From contig NZ_JAOEGB010000001.1 in assembly GCF_025420585.1 (NCBI RefSeq), positions 1-64,000 on the forward strand: DNA of 64,000 nt, written 5' to 3'. This document shows positions 25,874-35,790 of the stretch, piece by piece (position 1 is the stretch's first letter; each line of letters starts with the position of its first letter). Origin of the DNA: Planotetraspora sp. A-T 1434 (GTDB lineage: Bacteria > Actinomycetota > Actinomycetes > Streptosporangiales > Streptosporangiaceae). The notes under the pieces were generated by a model, which worked only from the letters and a program-made list of their open reading frames with translations, did not search any database and was not told the origin of the DNA. A program made the position numbers and the translations under genes.

Positions 25874-25954
25874 TCATAGACGGCCGCCTCGCCGAGACCG
25901 GCCCGACAATCAGACCCACCTAAGCCACCCGGCGACATCACGAGTTCAACCTCA
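25874..25954 (+). mobile_element. IS630 right-end remnant
   Basis: These 81 bp match 24352-24432 of the complete element (end of the transposase frame plus the right inverted repeat) with a handful of substitutions. The orientation is the same. The qor/HxlR pair therefore lies between two direct copies of an IS630 right end. The MITE-like element begins 2-3 bp after it. Confidence 0.85.
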
Positions 25955-25956
25955 AG

Positions 25957-26172
25957 TAGGTCGTGTCTGACAAATCATGCCCTGCCGCGCGCGGCCCAGA
26001 TGGCGCCTCGCGGCGTTGTCGCCCCACCCACGAAAATTTCTCGCAAGCTCGTAATTTCCGCGGGGCCCGGGTTCGTCGGCCGGAGGCTCCGCTCCGGCCT
26101 CCTCCTCCGCCTTGCGATGCATCCATCTGGATCCACGCTCGCAACGGGCAGCATTTGTCAGAAACTCCCTAG
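25957..26172 (+). mobile_element. MITE-like element, copy 1 (IS5-type ends)
   Basis: A 216-bp unit bounded by imperfect 25-bp inverted repeats: TAGG..GT.TCTGACAAAT..TGCCC at 25957-25981 and its complement at 26148-26172. No transposase is encoded. The 69-codon frame inside (25963-26172) is probably fortuitous. An inverted copy lies at 63233-63446, with about ten differences in the about 170-bp core by eye. The ends resemble those of actinomycete IS5-group elements. Confidence 0.75.
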
Positions 26173-26279
26173 ACGCACTCTTTGCCGATGGGTCGCCATT
26201 GGCCGGTTTTCCGCGGGGTAAGTGATCTTTATCGCCCGTACGGCCCAGCTCGCTGGAGCGAACGTGGCGATGATCGAAC

Positions 26280-26328
26280 CCGCGCCCATCCATCCGGCAT
26301 ATCGGCGGTGCCGGAGGGATGGGCGCGG
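26280..26328. promoter_or_regulatory. 20-bp-stem hairpin upstream of infA
   Basis: Arms 26280-26299 and 26309-26328 pair at 19 of 20 positions around a 9-nt loop. No U-run follows on either strand. It lies about 240 nt before infA and could end upstream transcription or form a stable leader structure. Confidence 0.6.
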
Positions 26329-26425
26329 TGCCGTTCCCCGGGGGCGAGCCGCGCCCGGAATCTGGGGTACCCTTTGATCTGGTTGTGTCGGTACACCATG
26401 CCTCCGTTTCGCATTTGGAGGCAGG

Positions 26426-26455
26426 TTGTCGTACACTACTTTGTCGGTTCACTAT
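26426..26455 (+). promoter_or_regulatory. Candidate promoter of the infA/alpha operon
   Basis: TTGTCG at 26426-26431 and CACTAT at 26450-26455 with an 18-bp spacer, in the only AT-richer stretch before infA. It would provide a promoter for the alpha operon after the island insertion separated it from map. Confidence 0.4.
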
Positions 26456-26567
26456 GACCTTTTGCGCATAGGCGGTCTGGCTGGCCGCCGCTCTCTGGAA
26501 GCGTGCGAAGGTCGCGGCTGCTTAGTGTTCCGAACCTCAGACGACCGATCAGCGAAACGCGAGGGCC

Positions 26568-26789
26568 ATGGCCAAGAAAGACGGCGCCATCGAGATTGAG
26601 GGCACTGTGGTTGAGTCGCTCCCGAACGCGATGTTCCGGGTGCAGCTCGACAACGGCCATAAGGTCCTTGCCCACATCAGTGGGCGAATGCGGATGCACT
26701 ACATCCGAATCCTTCCCGACGACCGGGTGGTCGTCGAGCTGAGCCCCTACGACCTGAGTCGTGGGCGGATCGTCTATCGGTACAAGTAG
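26568..26789 (+). CDS. infA: Translation initiation factor IF-1
   Basis: 73 aa, a single S1/OB-fold domain ([25 protein letters not shown] through [15 protein letters not shown]). It binds the 30S A site during initiation. The start is the family ATG. It heads the infA-rpmJ-rpsM-rpsK-rpsD-rpoA-rplQ unit. Normally it directly follows map; here the accessory island sits between. Confidence 0.99.
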   Translation: MAKKDGAIEIEGTVVESLPNAMFRVQLDNGHKVLAHISGRMRMHYIRILPDDRVVVELSPYDLSRGRIVYRYK

Positions 26790-26835
26790 GTCCCTCCTCG
26801 TAGAGGTCGGGCCATACGCGGAACGAATAAGGACT

Positions 26836-26949
26836 ATGAAGGTCAAGCCGAGCGTCAAGAAGATCTGCGACAAGTGCAAGGTGATCCGCCGGCACGGTCG
26901 TGTCATGGTGATCTGCGACAACCTGCGCCACAAGCAGCGCCAGGGCTAG
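26836..26949 (+). CDS. rpmJ: 50S ribosomal protein L36 (bL36), zinc form
   Basis: 37 aa, [20 protein letters not shown] and on. The zinc ligands C11, C14, C27 and H32 are all present, so this is the C+ form. ATG at 26836 follows AATAAGGAC. It lies 46 nt after infA. Confidence 0.98.
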   Translation: MKVKPSVKKICDKCKVIRRHGRVMVICDNLRHKQRQG

Positions 26950-26967
26950 TCGCCGCAAGGCCCCGCA

Positions 26968-26990
26968 GAGTCCGCTCCAGTAGCGGACTC
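26968..26990 (+). promoter_or_regulatory. Hairpin between rpmJ and rpsM
   Basis: A perfect 9-bp stem, GAGTCCGCT (26968-26976) with AGCGGACTC (26982-26990), has a 5-nt loop and is nested inside GGCCCC (26959-26964) and GGGGCC. The 273-nt gap up to rpsM holds further GC-rich stems near 27010-27050 and 27136-27152 but no gene. It may be a leader of the S13-S11-S4-alpha unit. Confidence 0.5.
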
Positions 26991-27222
26991 GACGCATGTG
27001 GGGCCGTCGGTCCGGGCCGTCGCGCGCTTCGCCGCGAGACGGGCCGAGCCGGAGAAAAGTAATCGCGCGTCACACCCGTGAAGGCGGCTTTCCACGCGGA
27101 AATTTCCACGCGGAGCCGTACCACGCGGGAGACCCCCGGTCGGAGGCCGGGGCCCTCACCCCGGGCATGGGGAGGGGAAGTGAGGCGCAGGACCTCCGCC
27201 ACAACGAAGGAGAATGCCCACC

Positions 27223-27603
27223 ATGGCTCGCCTGGTTGGCGTCGACCTCCCCCGCGACAAGCGGTTGGAGATCGCTCTCACCTACATTTTCGGAATCGGC
27301 CGTACCCGCGCTCAGGAGATCCTGGCCGCGACGGGTGTCAGCCCCGACCTGCGCGTCCACCAGCTCACCGACACCGAGCTCGTGCCGATGCGTGACTTCA
27401 TCGAGGCGAACTACAAGATCGAGGGTGACCTCCGTCGCGAAGTTCAGGCCGACATCCGCCGCAAGATCGAGATCGGCTGTTACCAGGGCATCCGGCACCG
27501 CAAGGGCCTGCCTGTCCACGGTCAGCGGACGCAGACGAACGCGCGCACCCGCAAGGGCAAGAAGAAGACCGTGGCCGGCAAGAAGAAGCCGGGCAAGAAG
27601 TAG
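27223..27603 (+). CDS. rpsM: 30S ribosomal protein S13 (uS13)
   Basis: 126 aa, [35 protein letters not shown]13 contacts the P-site tRNA and the 50S bridge B1. An ATG nine bases upstream abuts GAAGGAGA, while 27223 has about 10-nt spacing and the conserved N-terminus, so it is preferred. The basic [13 protein letters not shown] tail is typical. Confidence 0.98.
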   Translation: MARLVGVDLPRDKRLEIALTYIFGIGRTRAQEILAATGVSPDLRVHQLTDTELVPMRDFIEANYKIEGDLRREVQADIRRKIEIGCYQGIRHRKGLPVHGQRTQTNARTRKGKKKTVAGKKKPGKK

Positions 27604-27638
27604 TCCTTAGCAGCCACATTCCAGGAGATAGCGCTTAA

Positions 27639-28043
27639 ATGCCGCCGAAGAGCCGCCAGGGCGCACCGAAGAAGGTGCGCCGCAAGGAAAAGAAGAACGT
27701 CGCTCACGGGCACGCCCACATCAAGAGCACGTTCAACAACACGATCGTCTCGATCACCGACCCGAACGGGAACGTGATCTCCTGGGCCAGCGCCGGCCAC
27801 GTCGGGTTCAAGGGCTCCCGTAAGTCCACCCCGTTCGCCGCGCAGATGGCCGCCGAGAACGCCGCGCGCCGGGCCATGGAGCACGGCATGCGGAAGGTCG
27901 ACGTCTTCGTCAAGGGCCCCGGCTCCGGCCGTGAGACCGCGATCCGTTCGCTTCAGGCGACCGGCCTCGAGGTCGGGTCCATCCAGGACGTCACCCCGGT
28001 TCCGCACAACGGCTGCCGTCCGCCCAAGCGCCGCCGCGTCTGA
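27639..28043 (+). CDS. rpsK: 30S ribosomal protein S11 (uS11)
   Basis: 134 aa. After a basic lead (residues 1-20) the conserved [20 protein letters not shown] follows; the C-terminus [17 protein letters not shown] is the universal S11 ending. S11 lines the E-site mRNA path. An AGGAGA site lies before the ATG. Confidence 0.99.
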   Translation: MPPKSRQGAPKKVRRKEKKNVAHGHAHIKSTFNNTIVSITDPNGNVISWASAGHVGFKGSRKSTPFAAQMAAENAARRAMEHGMRKVDVFVKGPGSGRETAIRSLQATGLEVGSIQDVTPVPHNGCRPPKRRRV

Positions 28044-28062
28044 GTCCAGGAGATAGAGAGAA

Positions 28063-28689
28063 ATGGCTCGTTACACGGGTGCGGACTGCAAGCTCTGCCG
28101 CCGGGAGAAGACCAAGCTCTTCCTCAAGGGCAAGAAGTGCGAGTCCGCGAAGTGCCCCATCGAGATCCGTCCTTACCCGCCGGGTGAGCACGGCCGCGGC
28201 CGTCCCAAGGAGTCTGAGTACCAGCTCCAGCTTCGTGAGAAGCAGAAGACCCGCCGCATCTACGGCGTCCTCGAGAAGCAGTTCCGCAACTACTACGAGG
28301 AAGCCAACCGCAAGACCGGCAAGACCGGCGAGAACCTCCTCCAGATCCTGGAGAGCCGTCTCGACAACGTGGTCTACCGCGCCGGGTTCGCCGAGTCGCG
28401 CGACGCGGCCCGCCAGCAGGTCCGTCACGGACACATCCTGGTGAACGGCAAGAAGGTCGACATCCCGTCGTACCGCGTGCGCGAGCACGACATCATCGAG
28501 GTCCGCGAGAAGTCGCGCAACCTGCTTCCGTACGAGGTGGCCCGCGCCACCGCCGGCGACAAGACCGTCCCGGCGTGGCTGGGCGTCGTGCCGGACAGCA
28601 TGCGCATCCTCGTGCACCAGCTCCCGGTCCGCCAGCAGATCGACACGCTGGTCCAGGAGCAGCTCATCGTCGAGCTCTACTCCAAGTAG
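28063..28689 (+). CDS. rpsD: 30S ribosomal protein S4 (uS4), zinc form
   Basis: 208 aa. The N-terminal zinc motif is C9, C12, C26 and C31. An S4 RNA-binding domain lies centrally ([40 protein letters not shown]). S4 is a primary 16S binder and represses the alpha operon in E. coli. The gap to rpoA contains a paired palindrome. Confidence 0.98.
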   Translation: MARYTGADCKLCRREKTKLFLKGKKCESAKCPIEIRPYPPGEHGRGRPKESEYQLQLREKQKTRRIYGVLEKQFRNYYEEANRKTGKTGENLLQILESRLDNVVYRAGFAESRDAARQQVRHGHILVNGKKVDIPSYRVREHDIIEVREKSRNLLPYEVARATAGDKTVPAWLGVVPDSMRILVHQLPVRQQIDTLVQEQLIVELYSK

Positions 28690-28714
28690 TAGGGCCTCGC
28701 GACCATGCGATGAC

Positions 28715-28747
28715 GCCGTACGGCCCGCTTCGTGCGAGCCGTACGGC
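28715..28747 (+). promoter_or_regulatory. Hairpin of repeated GCCGTACGGC between rpsD and rpoA
   Basis: The 10-bp palindrome GCCGTACGGC occurs at 28715-28724 and 28738-28747, so the two copies pair perfectly around a 13-nt loop. ATG/CAT extends the stem outward after a short mismatch. No U-run. It lies 104 nt before rpoA. Confidence 0.5.
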
Positions 28748-28851
28748 ATCATGGTTGTAAGCGAGTGGCGTCAAATAGCGGGCGCCGCCGTAGTGAAGGG
28801 ACCGCCGCGCGGGGAGCGACGCGCCGCACCGTCCCAGAAGGAGTTCATCAC

Positions 28852-29868
28852 ATGCTCATCGCACAGCGCCCGAGCCTCCAGGAGGAGTCGCTCGAGGAGC
28901 ACCGGTCCAAGTTCATCATCGAGCCGCTGGAGCCGGGCTTCGGTTACACCATCGGCAACTCGGTGCGGCGCACGCTGCTGTCCTCCATCCCGGGGGCGGC
29001 CGTCACCAGCATCCGCATCGAGGGCGTGCTGCACGAGTTCTCGACCGTGCCCGGGGTCAAGGAAGACGTCACCGACATCATCCTGAACCTCAAGTCGCTG
29101 GTCGTCTCGTCCGAGCATGACGAGCCCGTGGTGATGTACCTGCGCAAGCAGGGTCCGGGCGAGGTCACCGCCGCCGACATCGCGCCTCCGGCCGGTGTCG
29201 AGGTGCACAACCCCGACCTCCACATCGCCACGCTCAACGGCAAGGCGAAGCTGGAGATGGAGCTGACCGTCGAGCGCGGTCGCGGCTACGTCTCCGCGGC
29301 GCAGAACAAGCAGCCGGGCCAGGAGATCGGCCGGATTCCGATCGACTCCATCTACTCCCCGGTGCTCAAGGTCACCTACAAGGTCGAGGCGACCCGTGTC
29401 GAGCAGCGCACGGACTTCGACCGTCTGATCCTCGACGTCGAGACCAAGCCGTCCATGAAGCCCCGCGACGCGGTGGCCTCGGCCGGCAAGACCCTCGTCG
29501 AGCTCTTCGGCCTGGCCCGCGAGCTCAACGTCGAGGCCGAGGGCATCGACATCGGCCCGTCGCCGACGGACGCGGCTCTGGCCGCCGACCTGGCGCTGCC
29601 GATCGAGGAGCTCAACCTCACGGTCCGCTCCTACAACTGCCTCAAGCGCGAGGGCATCCACACCGTGGGTGAGCTCGTCGCCCGCAGCGAGCAGGACCTG
29701 CTCGACATAAGGAACTTCGGCGCCAAGTCGATCGAAGAGGTCAAGCAGAAGCTGCACGAGATGGCTCTCGCCCTCAAGGACTCCCCGCCCGGATTCGACC
29801 CCACCGCGGTCGCCGGCGGAGGGTACGACGACGAGGACGGCGGCTTCATCGAGACCGAGCAGTACTGA
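28852..29868 (+). CDS. rpoA: DNA-directed RNA polymerase subunit alpha
   Basis: 338 aa. The N-terminal dimerisation domain carries [20 protein letters not shown], and the C-terminal domain (about residues 250-325) carries [21 protein letters not shown] and [16 protein letters not shown]. The ATG at 28852 with AAGGAG is the family start ([21 protein letters not shown]); a 40-codon upstream extension lacks support. It follows rpsD and precedes rplQ. Confidence 0.99.
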   Translation: MLIAQRPSLQEESLEEHRSKFIIEPLEPGFGYTIGNSVRRTLLSSIPGAAVTSIRIEGVLHEFSTVPGVKEDVTDIILNLKSLVVSSEHDEPVVMYLRKQGPGEVTAADIAPPAGVEVHNPDLHIATLNGKAKLEMELTVERGRGYVSAAQNKQPGQEIGRIPIDSIYSPVLKVTYKVEATRVEQRTDFDRLILDVETKPSMKPRDAVASAGKTLVELFGLARELNVEAEGIDIGPSPTDAALAADLALPIEELNLTVRSYNCLKREGIHTVGELVARSEQDLLDIRNFGAKSIEEVKQKLHEMALALKDSPPGFDPTAVAGGGYDDEDGGFIETEQY

Positions 29869-29882
29869 GCAGCAATTAGATA

Positions 29883-29932
29883 CGACCGGTTCGCCGGTCG
29901 GCCCGACCCCGGTACCTCGTACGGCCGGGGCG
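29883..29932 (+). promoter_or_regulatory. UUCG-capped hairpin between rpoA and rplQ
   Basis: CGACCGG-TTCG-CCGGTCG (29883-29900) is a perfect 7-bp stem with a very stable UUCG tetraloop. A second GC stem (CCCCGG with CCGGGG, about 29907-29932) follows. Such structures often set mRNA half-life or 3' ends. Confidence 0.5.
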
Positions 29933-29954
29933 GGTTATCCATGAGGAGCATGAA

Positions 29955-30494
29955 ATGCCCAAGCCCACCAAGGGCGCCCGCCTGGGCGGCAGCCCGGCGC
30001 ACGAGCGGCTGATCCTGGCGAACCTCGCCACCCAGCTGTTCCAGCACGGCCGGATCCGGACCACGGAGGCCAAGGCCAAGCGGCTCCGGCCGCTCGCGGA
30101 GAGGCTGATCACCAAGGCGAAGCGGGGCGACATCCACAACCGTCGCCAGGTGCTGACCGTCGTCCGTGACAAGGGCGTCGTCCACCACCTCTTCACCGAG
30201 ATCGCGCCGACGTTCGCCGAGCGTCCCGGTGGCTACACCCGGATCACCAAGGTGGGCCCCCGCAAGGGCGACAACGCCCCCATGGCGGTCATCGAGCTGG
30301 TGACCGAGCAGCTGAACCCGGTCCGCGTGTCCCGTACGGCTCCGGCCGCCCAGACCGCTCCGGCGGCCGAGACGGCTCCCGCTGTCGAGGAGACCCCGGC
30401 CGCCGAGGCCGAGGCCCCCGAGGCCCCCGAGGCTCCGGCGACCACCGAGGCCGAGGCTTCGGAGAGCACGGACGAGAAGAAGGACGAGGCCTGA
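29955..30494 (+). CDS. rplQ: 50S ribosomal protein L17 (bL17)
   Basis: 179 aa. Residues 1 to about 120 are the conserved L17 core ([34 protein letters not shown]). The rest is an Ala/Pro/Glu-rich acidic extension of about 60 residues that is often seen in actinobacteria. It ends the alpha operon; a strong terminator follows. Confidence 0.98.
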   Translation: MPKPTKGARLGGSPAHERLILANLATQLFQHGRIRTTEAKAKRLRPLAERLITKAKRGDIHNRRQVLTVVRDKGVVHHLFTEIAPTFAERPGGYTRITKVGPRKGDNAPMAVIELVTEQLNPVRVSRTAPAAQTAPAAETAPAVEETPAAEAEAPEAPEAPATTEAEASESTDEKKDEA

Positions 30495-30559
30495 TCCAGG
30501 TCGTGTTCACCGGATCCGCCGTCTGACGAGATCCGCGAGACACTCCGCAGGGCTTTGCG

Positions 30560-30608
30560 AGCGGGCTCAGTCTCCCTTCGGGGGGGTCGCTGGGCCCGCT
30601 TTTCGTTT
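30560..30608 (+). terminator. Terminator after rplQ
   Basis: AGCGGGCTCAG (30560-30570) pairs with CTGGGCCCGCT (30590-30600) with one G-U pair. An inner CCC-TTCG-GGG lies at the loop, and TTTCGTTT follows. A classic intrinsic terminator that also lies just before the truA start. Confidence 0.85.
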
Positions 30609-30642
30609 GTACGGCTCTCGCATGCCGTACGGGAGGGACGTC

Positions 30643-31539
30643 GTGGATCGACACGTTCGGCTGAGGCTCGACCTGGGCTATGAGGGGACCGACTTCTCCG
30701 GGTGGGCGCGGCAACCGGGCCGCCGGACGGTCCAGGGCGAGTTGGAGGACGCCCTCGGCCGCATCCTCCGGCTGGACGCGGCTCCCGCGCTGACCGTGGC
30801 CGGCCGTACCGACGCCGGGGTCCACGCTCGCGGACAGGTGGCCCACGTCGACCTCCCCGTCGGCTCACTGGCGGTTCTCGACCTCACGGCCGGCCGTGGG
30901 CAGCCCCCCGCCGACGTGGAGGCCGCCTGGAGGGAGAACGGCCCTCAGTGGCTCCCTGCGCTCACCAGACGGCTGGCGGGGATCCTGCCGCTGGATGTTC
31001 GGGTTCATGCCGTCTCCGTCGCCCCTGAGGGTTTTGACGCCCGGTTCTCCGCGCTCTCCCGGCGGTACGGCTACCGCGTCAGCGACGCTCCCGGGGGCGT
31101 GGATCCGCTGAGGCGGCGGGACGTCCTGTGGCACAACCGGCCGCTCGATGTGGATCTCCTCAACGAAGGCGGGGCGCGGCTCCTCGGCGAGCACGACTTC
31201 GCGGCGTTCTGCAAGAGACGTGAGGGCGCGACGACCATCCGGGAGCTCCAGCGGCTCGACTGGGTCAGGGGCGACGACGGGATCATCCTCGCCACCGTGA
31301 TCGCCGACGCCTTCTGCCACTCCATGGTGCGGGCTCTCGTGGGCTCCCTCCTGGCGGTCGGGGAGGGTAGGCGCCAGGTCGAGTGGCCCGGCCAGGTGCT
31401 GGCGGCAGCCGTACGGGACTCCGGGGTGCATGTGGCCCCCGCGCACGGGCTGACCCTTGAGGAGGTGCGCTACCCGGCCGGGGAGGAGCTGGCCCGGCGT
31501 GCCGCCGCGACACGCCGGGTCCGTACGCTCAGCTCCTGA
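30643..31539 (+). CDS. truA: tRNA pseudouridine(38-40) synthase TruA
   Basis: 298 aa. It isomerises uridines 38-40 of the tRNA anticodon stem. The catalytic Asp is D57 in [12 protein letters not shown], and [16 protein letters not shown] and [11 protein letters not shown] are family motifs. The GTG at 30643 has GGGAGG 6 nt upstream; an earlier TTG start (30607) overlaps the terminator and is rejected. Its end overlaps the 3' end of the convergent minus-strand gene by 11 bp. Confidence 0.96.
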   Translation: MDRHVRLRLDLGYEGTDFSGWARQPGRRTVQGELEDALGRILRLDAAPALTVAGRTDAGVHARGQVAHVDLPVGSLAVLDLTAGRGQPPADVEAAWRENGPQWLPALTRRLAGILPLDVRVHAVSVAPEGFDARFSALSRRYGYRVSDAPGGVDPLRRRDVLWHNRPLDVDLLNEGGARLLGEHDFAAFCKRREGATTIRELQRLDWVRGDDGIILATVIADAFCHSMVRALVGSLLAVGEGRRQVEWPGQVLAAAVRDSGVHVAPAHGLTLEEVRYPAGEELARRAAATRRVRTLSS

Positions 31540-34500
31540 CGCGCTTCTCGATCACCTGGGCGGTGTGGTCCCGGAACGCGCCGCTGACCGGCCCGAGGTC
31601 CTTGTCCTTGGCGTCCGGAGTGTGGCCGTCGGCGTAGGTCGCGTAGCTGAAGACGATGTAGCGCCCCCAGACCATCCCGGCCGCGTAGCCGCCGGAGATC
31701 GCCACCCGGTCCGCGCCGCTCGCGGCGTTGCCGTTCAGCCCGCGGAACCACAGGTTGCCGTTGAGGTCCTTCTTCTGGTCGACGGTGAGCGCGGCGTCCT
31801 TCGTCGGCAGTACGGCGATGCCGGTCGTGACCGCGTAATCACGCTTACCGTCCACGTAGGTCGCCCTCAGCACCCGGCGGCATTGCTGCTGCTTGAGCGC
31901 CTCGGCGAACACCCCGGCCGCCGCGTCGGCGCAGTTGTCCGTCATGTCGACCTTGACGCGCTTGAACGTCCGCCCGTCCAGGGTGACCCGCGAAGCGGGG
32001 AACGCCTCCGCCAGCGTCAGCTTGCGCGGGTCGGTGGCCTCGGAATCGAGGACCGCCGAGGCCATCGGGGTCGGCTGGGCCGCCGAGGTCGCGTCTGGGG
32101 CGTTGGTCGCCGAAGGCGTGCCGCTCAGCGCTGCGTTGCTCGGCTTGTCCGTGTACGCGTAGTAGGCCGCCGTGCCGATGGCGCCGACGACGACCACGGC
32201 GCAGGCGGCGAGCAGCACCTTCTTGGCCGTGCCTCTGGGGGCGTCCGGAGGGGCGCCCTGGGGCTGCAGCAGGACCGGCAGGTTCTCCTGTGAGCCGCCC
32301 CCGCCCTGTCCGGGCGTGAACGCCGTCGAAGGCGCCGCGCCGAATCCGGATGGCGAAGAGGCTTTCGACCTCGGCGGCGTCACCGGGGTGAAGGCGAAGG
32401 GCGTCGAGCCGGGTGTCGTCGTGCCCTGTGTCGCCGAGTCCTGGGCTCTCGCATCCTGGGGGGCCGAGGGCTGAGCTGTCGGGTTCTGCTGCGTCGAGAT
32501 TCGGGGCATCGGTCCAGTCGTCGTCTGAGGCGATGGGATCGGGGCTGGTGACTCCGAGCCGGGAGGCTCCTCAAGGGCCGGCGCGGAGCCTGCCGGAGGG
32601 AAGGGAAAACCCGCCGCCGGTGTGACGGCCTGAGAGAACTCGTCCTGAGAGGCCTCACCTGGGGAGGTCCCACCCGGGAAGCTCTCACCCTGGACGGGGC
32701 CGGGCAGGCCTTCGGACAGCGAGTGCAGTGATCGTACGGCTCCCGCGTCTCCGGTCGAGGCCGCTCCGGTCGCTCCGGTCTCCGAGAGAACGTCTCCACT
32801 GACGATGGGCCGCACGTCGCTTCGCGCGTCAGGCCCCAAATCACCGACGCCCGCCGGGTCACCGACGGTCCCCGGAGCATTAAGGGGCGCCGCGGCTCCG
32901 GCGGGTCCTTCGATGACGCTCCGGTGGGCGCCGGGCTGCCTGGCCGCACCTCCTGGCACGGTGTCGGTGTCCTGCCCGGGCCCGTGCAGTGGCCCGTGCA
33001 GTGGCCCGTGCAGGACACCGTGCAGCGGCTCCTGCTGTGGCTCGAGCGGCGGCTCATGCAGGGGTCGGTACGCGAGTCCGTGTGCGTGCTCGGGCGCGAT
33101 GTGGTGCGTGGGTTCGCTCTGGGGCTGCTCAGTTGCCGGGCCGTAGGAAGCCGACGTCGCCTCAGGTGTGGGGCCCGCTATCCCGCCTGGAGCCGGCGGT
33201 ACGGCTTCCGCCTGGCCGGCCATCGTGCTCTGCGCCGCCTCGCCGTCGCCGCTCGCAAAGTGGGACGCGTCCTGCTCGGCGCTCTCCGCGATGACCGCTT
33301 CCCGTGCCCGTGCGTCCGGGTGATCGGTTGCTTCCTGCGCTGCCGCTTCGGGCGTCTCGCCGAAAAGCGGGAGTGCCCCGGCCGGGGCGCCGGCGGTCGA
33401 TCCCGGGAGACCAGACGTCTGGCTCGGGAGCCCGGGGGTTTCGTCGGTTGGCGCTTCGGCAGAGGGGCCGGCGGCCGGGCCCGGCAGCCCCGGCGTCTCG
33501 CCTGGGAGTCCGGGCGTCTCGGCTGGAAACGCGGATGCACCGCTGGAGAGTTGGGCGGCCTGATCGGGCAGTGCGGATCCCTCACCAGAGAGGCTGGGAG
33601 TCTCACCGGGGAGCCTGGGCGGCCACACGGGAATGTCACCAGGCTCTCCGGCCCGGAACGGCCTATCCGACGCCGAAGCCGACGCCGACCCGGAAGCCGA
33701 AGCCGACGGCGATTCCGGCTCCGGACGACCACCAGGCCCCTCGTAGGTCGGCGTGGCGGACAGCTGTGCTGGCTCGGCATGCGGCGACTGCTCAACCGCG
33801 CTGGACGCACCCGCGCCGGGCACACCCGTACCGGCCACGTCCGTGCCACCGCTCACGCCGTCGGCGGACGCGCTGGTCTCGTCCGAACCAGGCACGGCGT
33901 CGTGGGCCGTTCCGGCGTTGTGGGCAGGCCCGTGTGTGCCGGTCGGATGGTAGGTGCCGGTCGTGTTCGCGTGGTGGGCCTGGTCTTCGGGTCCTGTCGG
34001 GTGGCCCGGGTGGCCTGCCTCGCCGTAGGTCGGGTGGTCGCCTCCCACGGCGTCATGGGAAGGCGTGGCGGCCTCCTGGGCGGGGAGGGTGCCATGCGAC
34101 CACTCGGGCCGGCCGGGGGAGGCGTGCTCGCCCCGCCACGGTTGCGCCTCCGCTGAGGTGCCGGGGCCAGACCAGGCGTCCGCGGAGGTGTCGCGGCCGG
34201 GCCAGGAGGTAGGCGTCCCGGGGGTCGTCCCGTTGGCTGTGGCCTGACCAGGCCACGCCGGCGTGGTTGGGTCAACGTCGGTTTCCGGGACGGGAGCGGG
34301 CCAGACGGCCTGTCGTGCGGGCCAGGTGTTGTCGGCCGGCGGTGGCTCGTTGGACGGCTGACCTCCGGCCTCGGCACCATGCTGCTCGGAGCTCGCAGGG
34401 CTCGGCGGGTTCCACGGAGGCGGCCACCCGCCTCCTGATGTCCCTCCACCCACCTGAGGCCACGGAGGCTCACCGGGGTGCCGGGTCTCTCTGGTCGGCC

Positions 34501-35671
34501 AAGCGGCCGGTTCCCCGGTGGAGTGAGCCGTCGCGTCCGCCCAGCCGGGTGCGGCGAGCGGCTGAGGGGTGTGGTCCTGCCACGCGGGTTCGGCGGGTGG
34601 CTGGGGGGTGTGCCCTTGCCAGGTAGCGGCTTCGCCCGCGTCAGTCGTCGCGTCAGCCCAGCCGGGTACGGGGGGTGGCTGAGGGGTGTGCTGCCATGTG
34701 GGCCGGCCGGTGGCGTGAGGGCTCTCACCTGAGGGGTGGGCGCCTGCGGCGGGCCAGGTCGGTTCGCCGGTTCTGTGAGCCGCCGGGTCAGACCATGCCT
34801 GGCCGGCCGGATCTTCTACGGCTGGAGGCCAGGCCTGTGGCACTGGCGCGCTCGGCGGGACCGCACCGAACGCCGGTGGGGGTTGCCACGCCGGAGCCGC
34901 CGGAGCCGCCGGAACAACCGGGGCGTTGGCGGGAGGCCATTCCCGCGTTGGCTCGTTCGCCGGCTCGGCTGCCCCGGGCCACGCCGTACCCAAGGGTTGT
35001 GCCGACGACGTGGCGGCCTCAGATGAGCCGGAGGCGTCGTGGCGTCCGGTCTCCTGGGGGAGGCCGGTCTCTTGGGGAAATCTGGGGCCGCCGAAGAACG
35101 CGGGAGGCGGAGAGACCGCGTGGGCCTGCGACGACGGGGGGAGGCCGGACACCGTCCTGAACCGCTTCGTGTCCTCGGACTCGTCGTGGGCGGGCTCGGC
35201 AGCGGGCGGTGCGGAGAAGGAGCCGGCTGACGCCGGAAAGGCGTTCGCAGGCGTGGGTGATCCACCGGCATGGCCGGGATCCGCCTCGGACACAGGTAAG
35301 GCGTTGGGCCGCGCGTAGGCGGGGTCCGAAGCGTTCCCGTCCGGTCCAGGCGCGGAGGCGTCTGAGACGGCGTGCCCGGGATAGGCACTGGATGCGTAGA
35401 AGGCGTTGGACGGGCGGGAGTTGTCGGCCGGCGGGTGGACGGAGGAAGAGCCCTGTTGCCAGGGTTCCTCGTCGCCCTGTGCCAGCGGAACCGCGAACCA
35501 GCTGTAGGCCGAGGCCTCGTCATCGGGGCTCCACGCCCCGCCTTCGCCGACGGGCGGCTGGCCGAAGCTCGGCGGTGGCATAGCGGGTGCCGCCGAGCTG
35601 TCGGCGTCCGACTCGCGGCGAGTCCACGCCGTATCGTGTTCGTGCTCGGAACCGGAATCCTGGCCACGCAT
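31529..35671 (-). CDS. Very large Pro-rich single-pass membrane protein
   Basis: 1380 aa. Residues 1 to about 1160 are low-complexity Pro/Ala/Gly/Thr/Ser/Trp-rich sequence with short repeats ([38 protein letters not shown]) and no recognised domain. A transmembrane helix follows ([24 protein letters not shown]). A C-terminal extracytoplasmic domain of about 170 residues then begins [20 protein letters not shown]. This domain shares [12 protein letters not shown]....CRRVLRATY with the neighbour at 35791-36894 (SCAD..TGEKIAKAL..GRCTQLIRASF), so the two are paralogues. The disordered part would be cytoplasmic. Function unknown. Plus-strand frames in this region are shadows. Confidence 0.8.
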   Translation of the reverse strand: MRGQDSGSEHEHDTAWTRRESDADSSAAPAMPPPSFGQPPVGEGGAWSPDDEASAYSWFAVPLAQGDEEPWQQGSSSVHPPADNSRPSNAFYASSAYPGHAVSDASAPGPDGNASDPAYARPNALPVSEADPGHAGGSPTPANAFPASAGSFSAPPAAEPAHDESEDTKRFRTVSGLPPSSQAHAVSPPPAFFGGPRFPQETGLPQETGRHDASGSSEAATSSAQPLGTAWPGAAEPANEPTREWPPANAPVVPAAPAAPAWQPPPAFGAVPPSAPVPQAWPPAVEDPAGQAWSDPAAHRTGEPTWPAAGAHPSGESPHATGRPTWQHTPQPPPVPGWADATTDAGEAATWQGHTPQPPAEPAWQDHTPQPLAAPGWADATAHSTGEPAAWPTRETRHPGEPPWPQVGGGTSGGGWPPPWNPPSPASSEQHGAEAGGQPSNEPPPADNTWPARQAVWPAPVPETDVDPTTPAWPGQATANGTTPGTPTSWPGRDTSADAWSGPGTSAEAQPWRGEHASPGRPEWSHGTLPAQEAATPSHDAVGGDHPTYGEAGHPGHPTGPEDQAHHANTTGTYHPTGTHGPAHNAGTAHDAVPGSDETSASADGVSGGTDVAGTGVPGAGASSAVEQSPHAEPAQLSATPTYEGPGGRPEPESPSASASGSASASASDRPFRAGEPGDIPVWPPRLPGETPSLSGEGSALPDQAAQLSSGASAFPAETPGLPGETPGLPGPAAGPSAEAPTDETPGLPSQTSGLPGSTAGAPAGALPLFGETPEAAAQEATDHPDARAREAVIAESAEQDASHFASGDGEAAQSTMAGQAEAVPPAPGGIAGPTPEATSASYGPATEQPQSEPTHHIAPEHAHGLAYRPLHEPPLEPQQEPLHGVLHGPLHGPLHGPGQDTDTVPGGAARQPGAHRSVIEGPAGAAAPLNAPGTVGDPAGVGDLGPDARSDVRPIVSGDVLSETGATGAASTGDAGAVRSLHSLSEGLPGPVQGESFPGGTSPGEASQDEFSQAVTPAAGFPFPPAGSAPALEEPPGSESPAPIPSPQTTTGPMPRISTQQNPTAQPSAPQDARAQDSATQGTTTPGSTPFAFTPVTPPRSKASSPSGFGAAPSTAFTPGQGGGGSQENLPVLLQPQGAPPDAPRGTAKKVLLAACAVVVVGAIGTAAYYAYTDKPSNAALSGTPSATNAPDATSAAQPTPMASAVLDSEATDPRKLTLAEAFPASRVTLDGRTFKRVKVDMTDNCADAAAGVFAEALKQQQCRRVLRATYVDGKRDYAVTTGIAVLPTKDAALTVDQKKDLNGNLWFRGLNGNAASGADRVAISGGYAAGMVWGRYIVFSYATYADGHTPDAKDKDLGPVSGAFRDHTAQVIEKRVRS

Positions 35672-35790
35672 ATCCGGAAGCGTATCGGCGCAGACGAGAT
35701 CGCCGTGTCGCTATGGGCGTTTACGTATGGGGTCAAGGCGGTTGTTATCCGGGCGCATCGCCCTATACAACCTGTAAGAAATCGCCAGCC

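Noticed and set aside
25963-26172. Small frames (69 and 73 codons) inside the MITE-like element, also open in copy 2.
   Set aside because: Both copies keep similar frames only because the DNA is conserved; no ribosome-binding site and other frames are equally open.
32924-34156. A 410-codon plus-strand frame inside the 31529-35671 region.
   Set aside because: The minus-strand frame is longer, ends in a domain shared with its neighbour and has a membrane helix. The plus-strand frame is compositional shadow.
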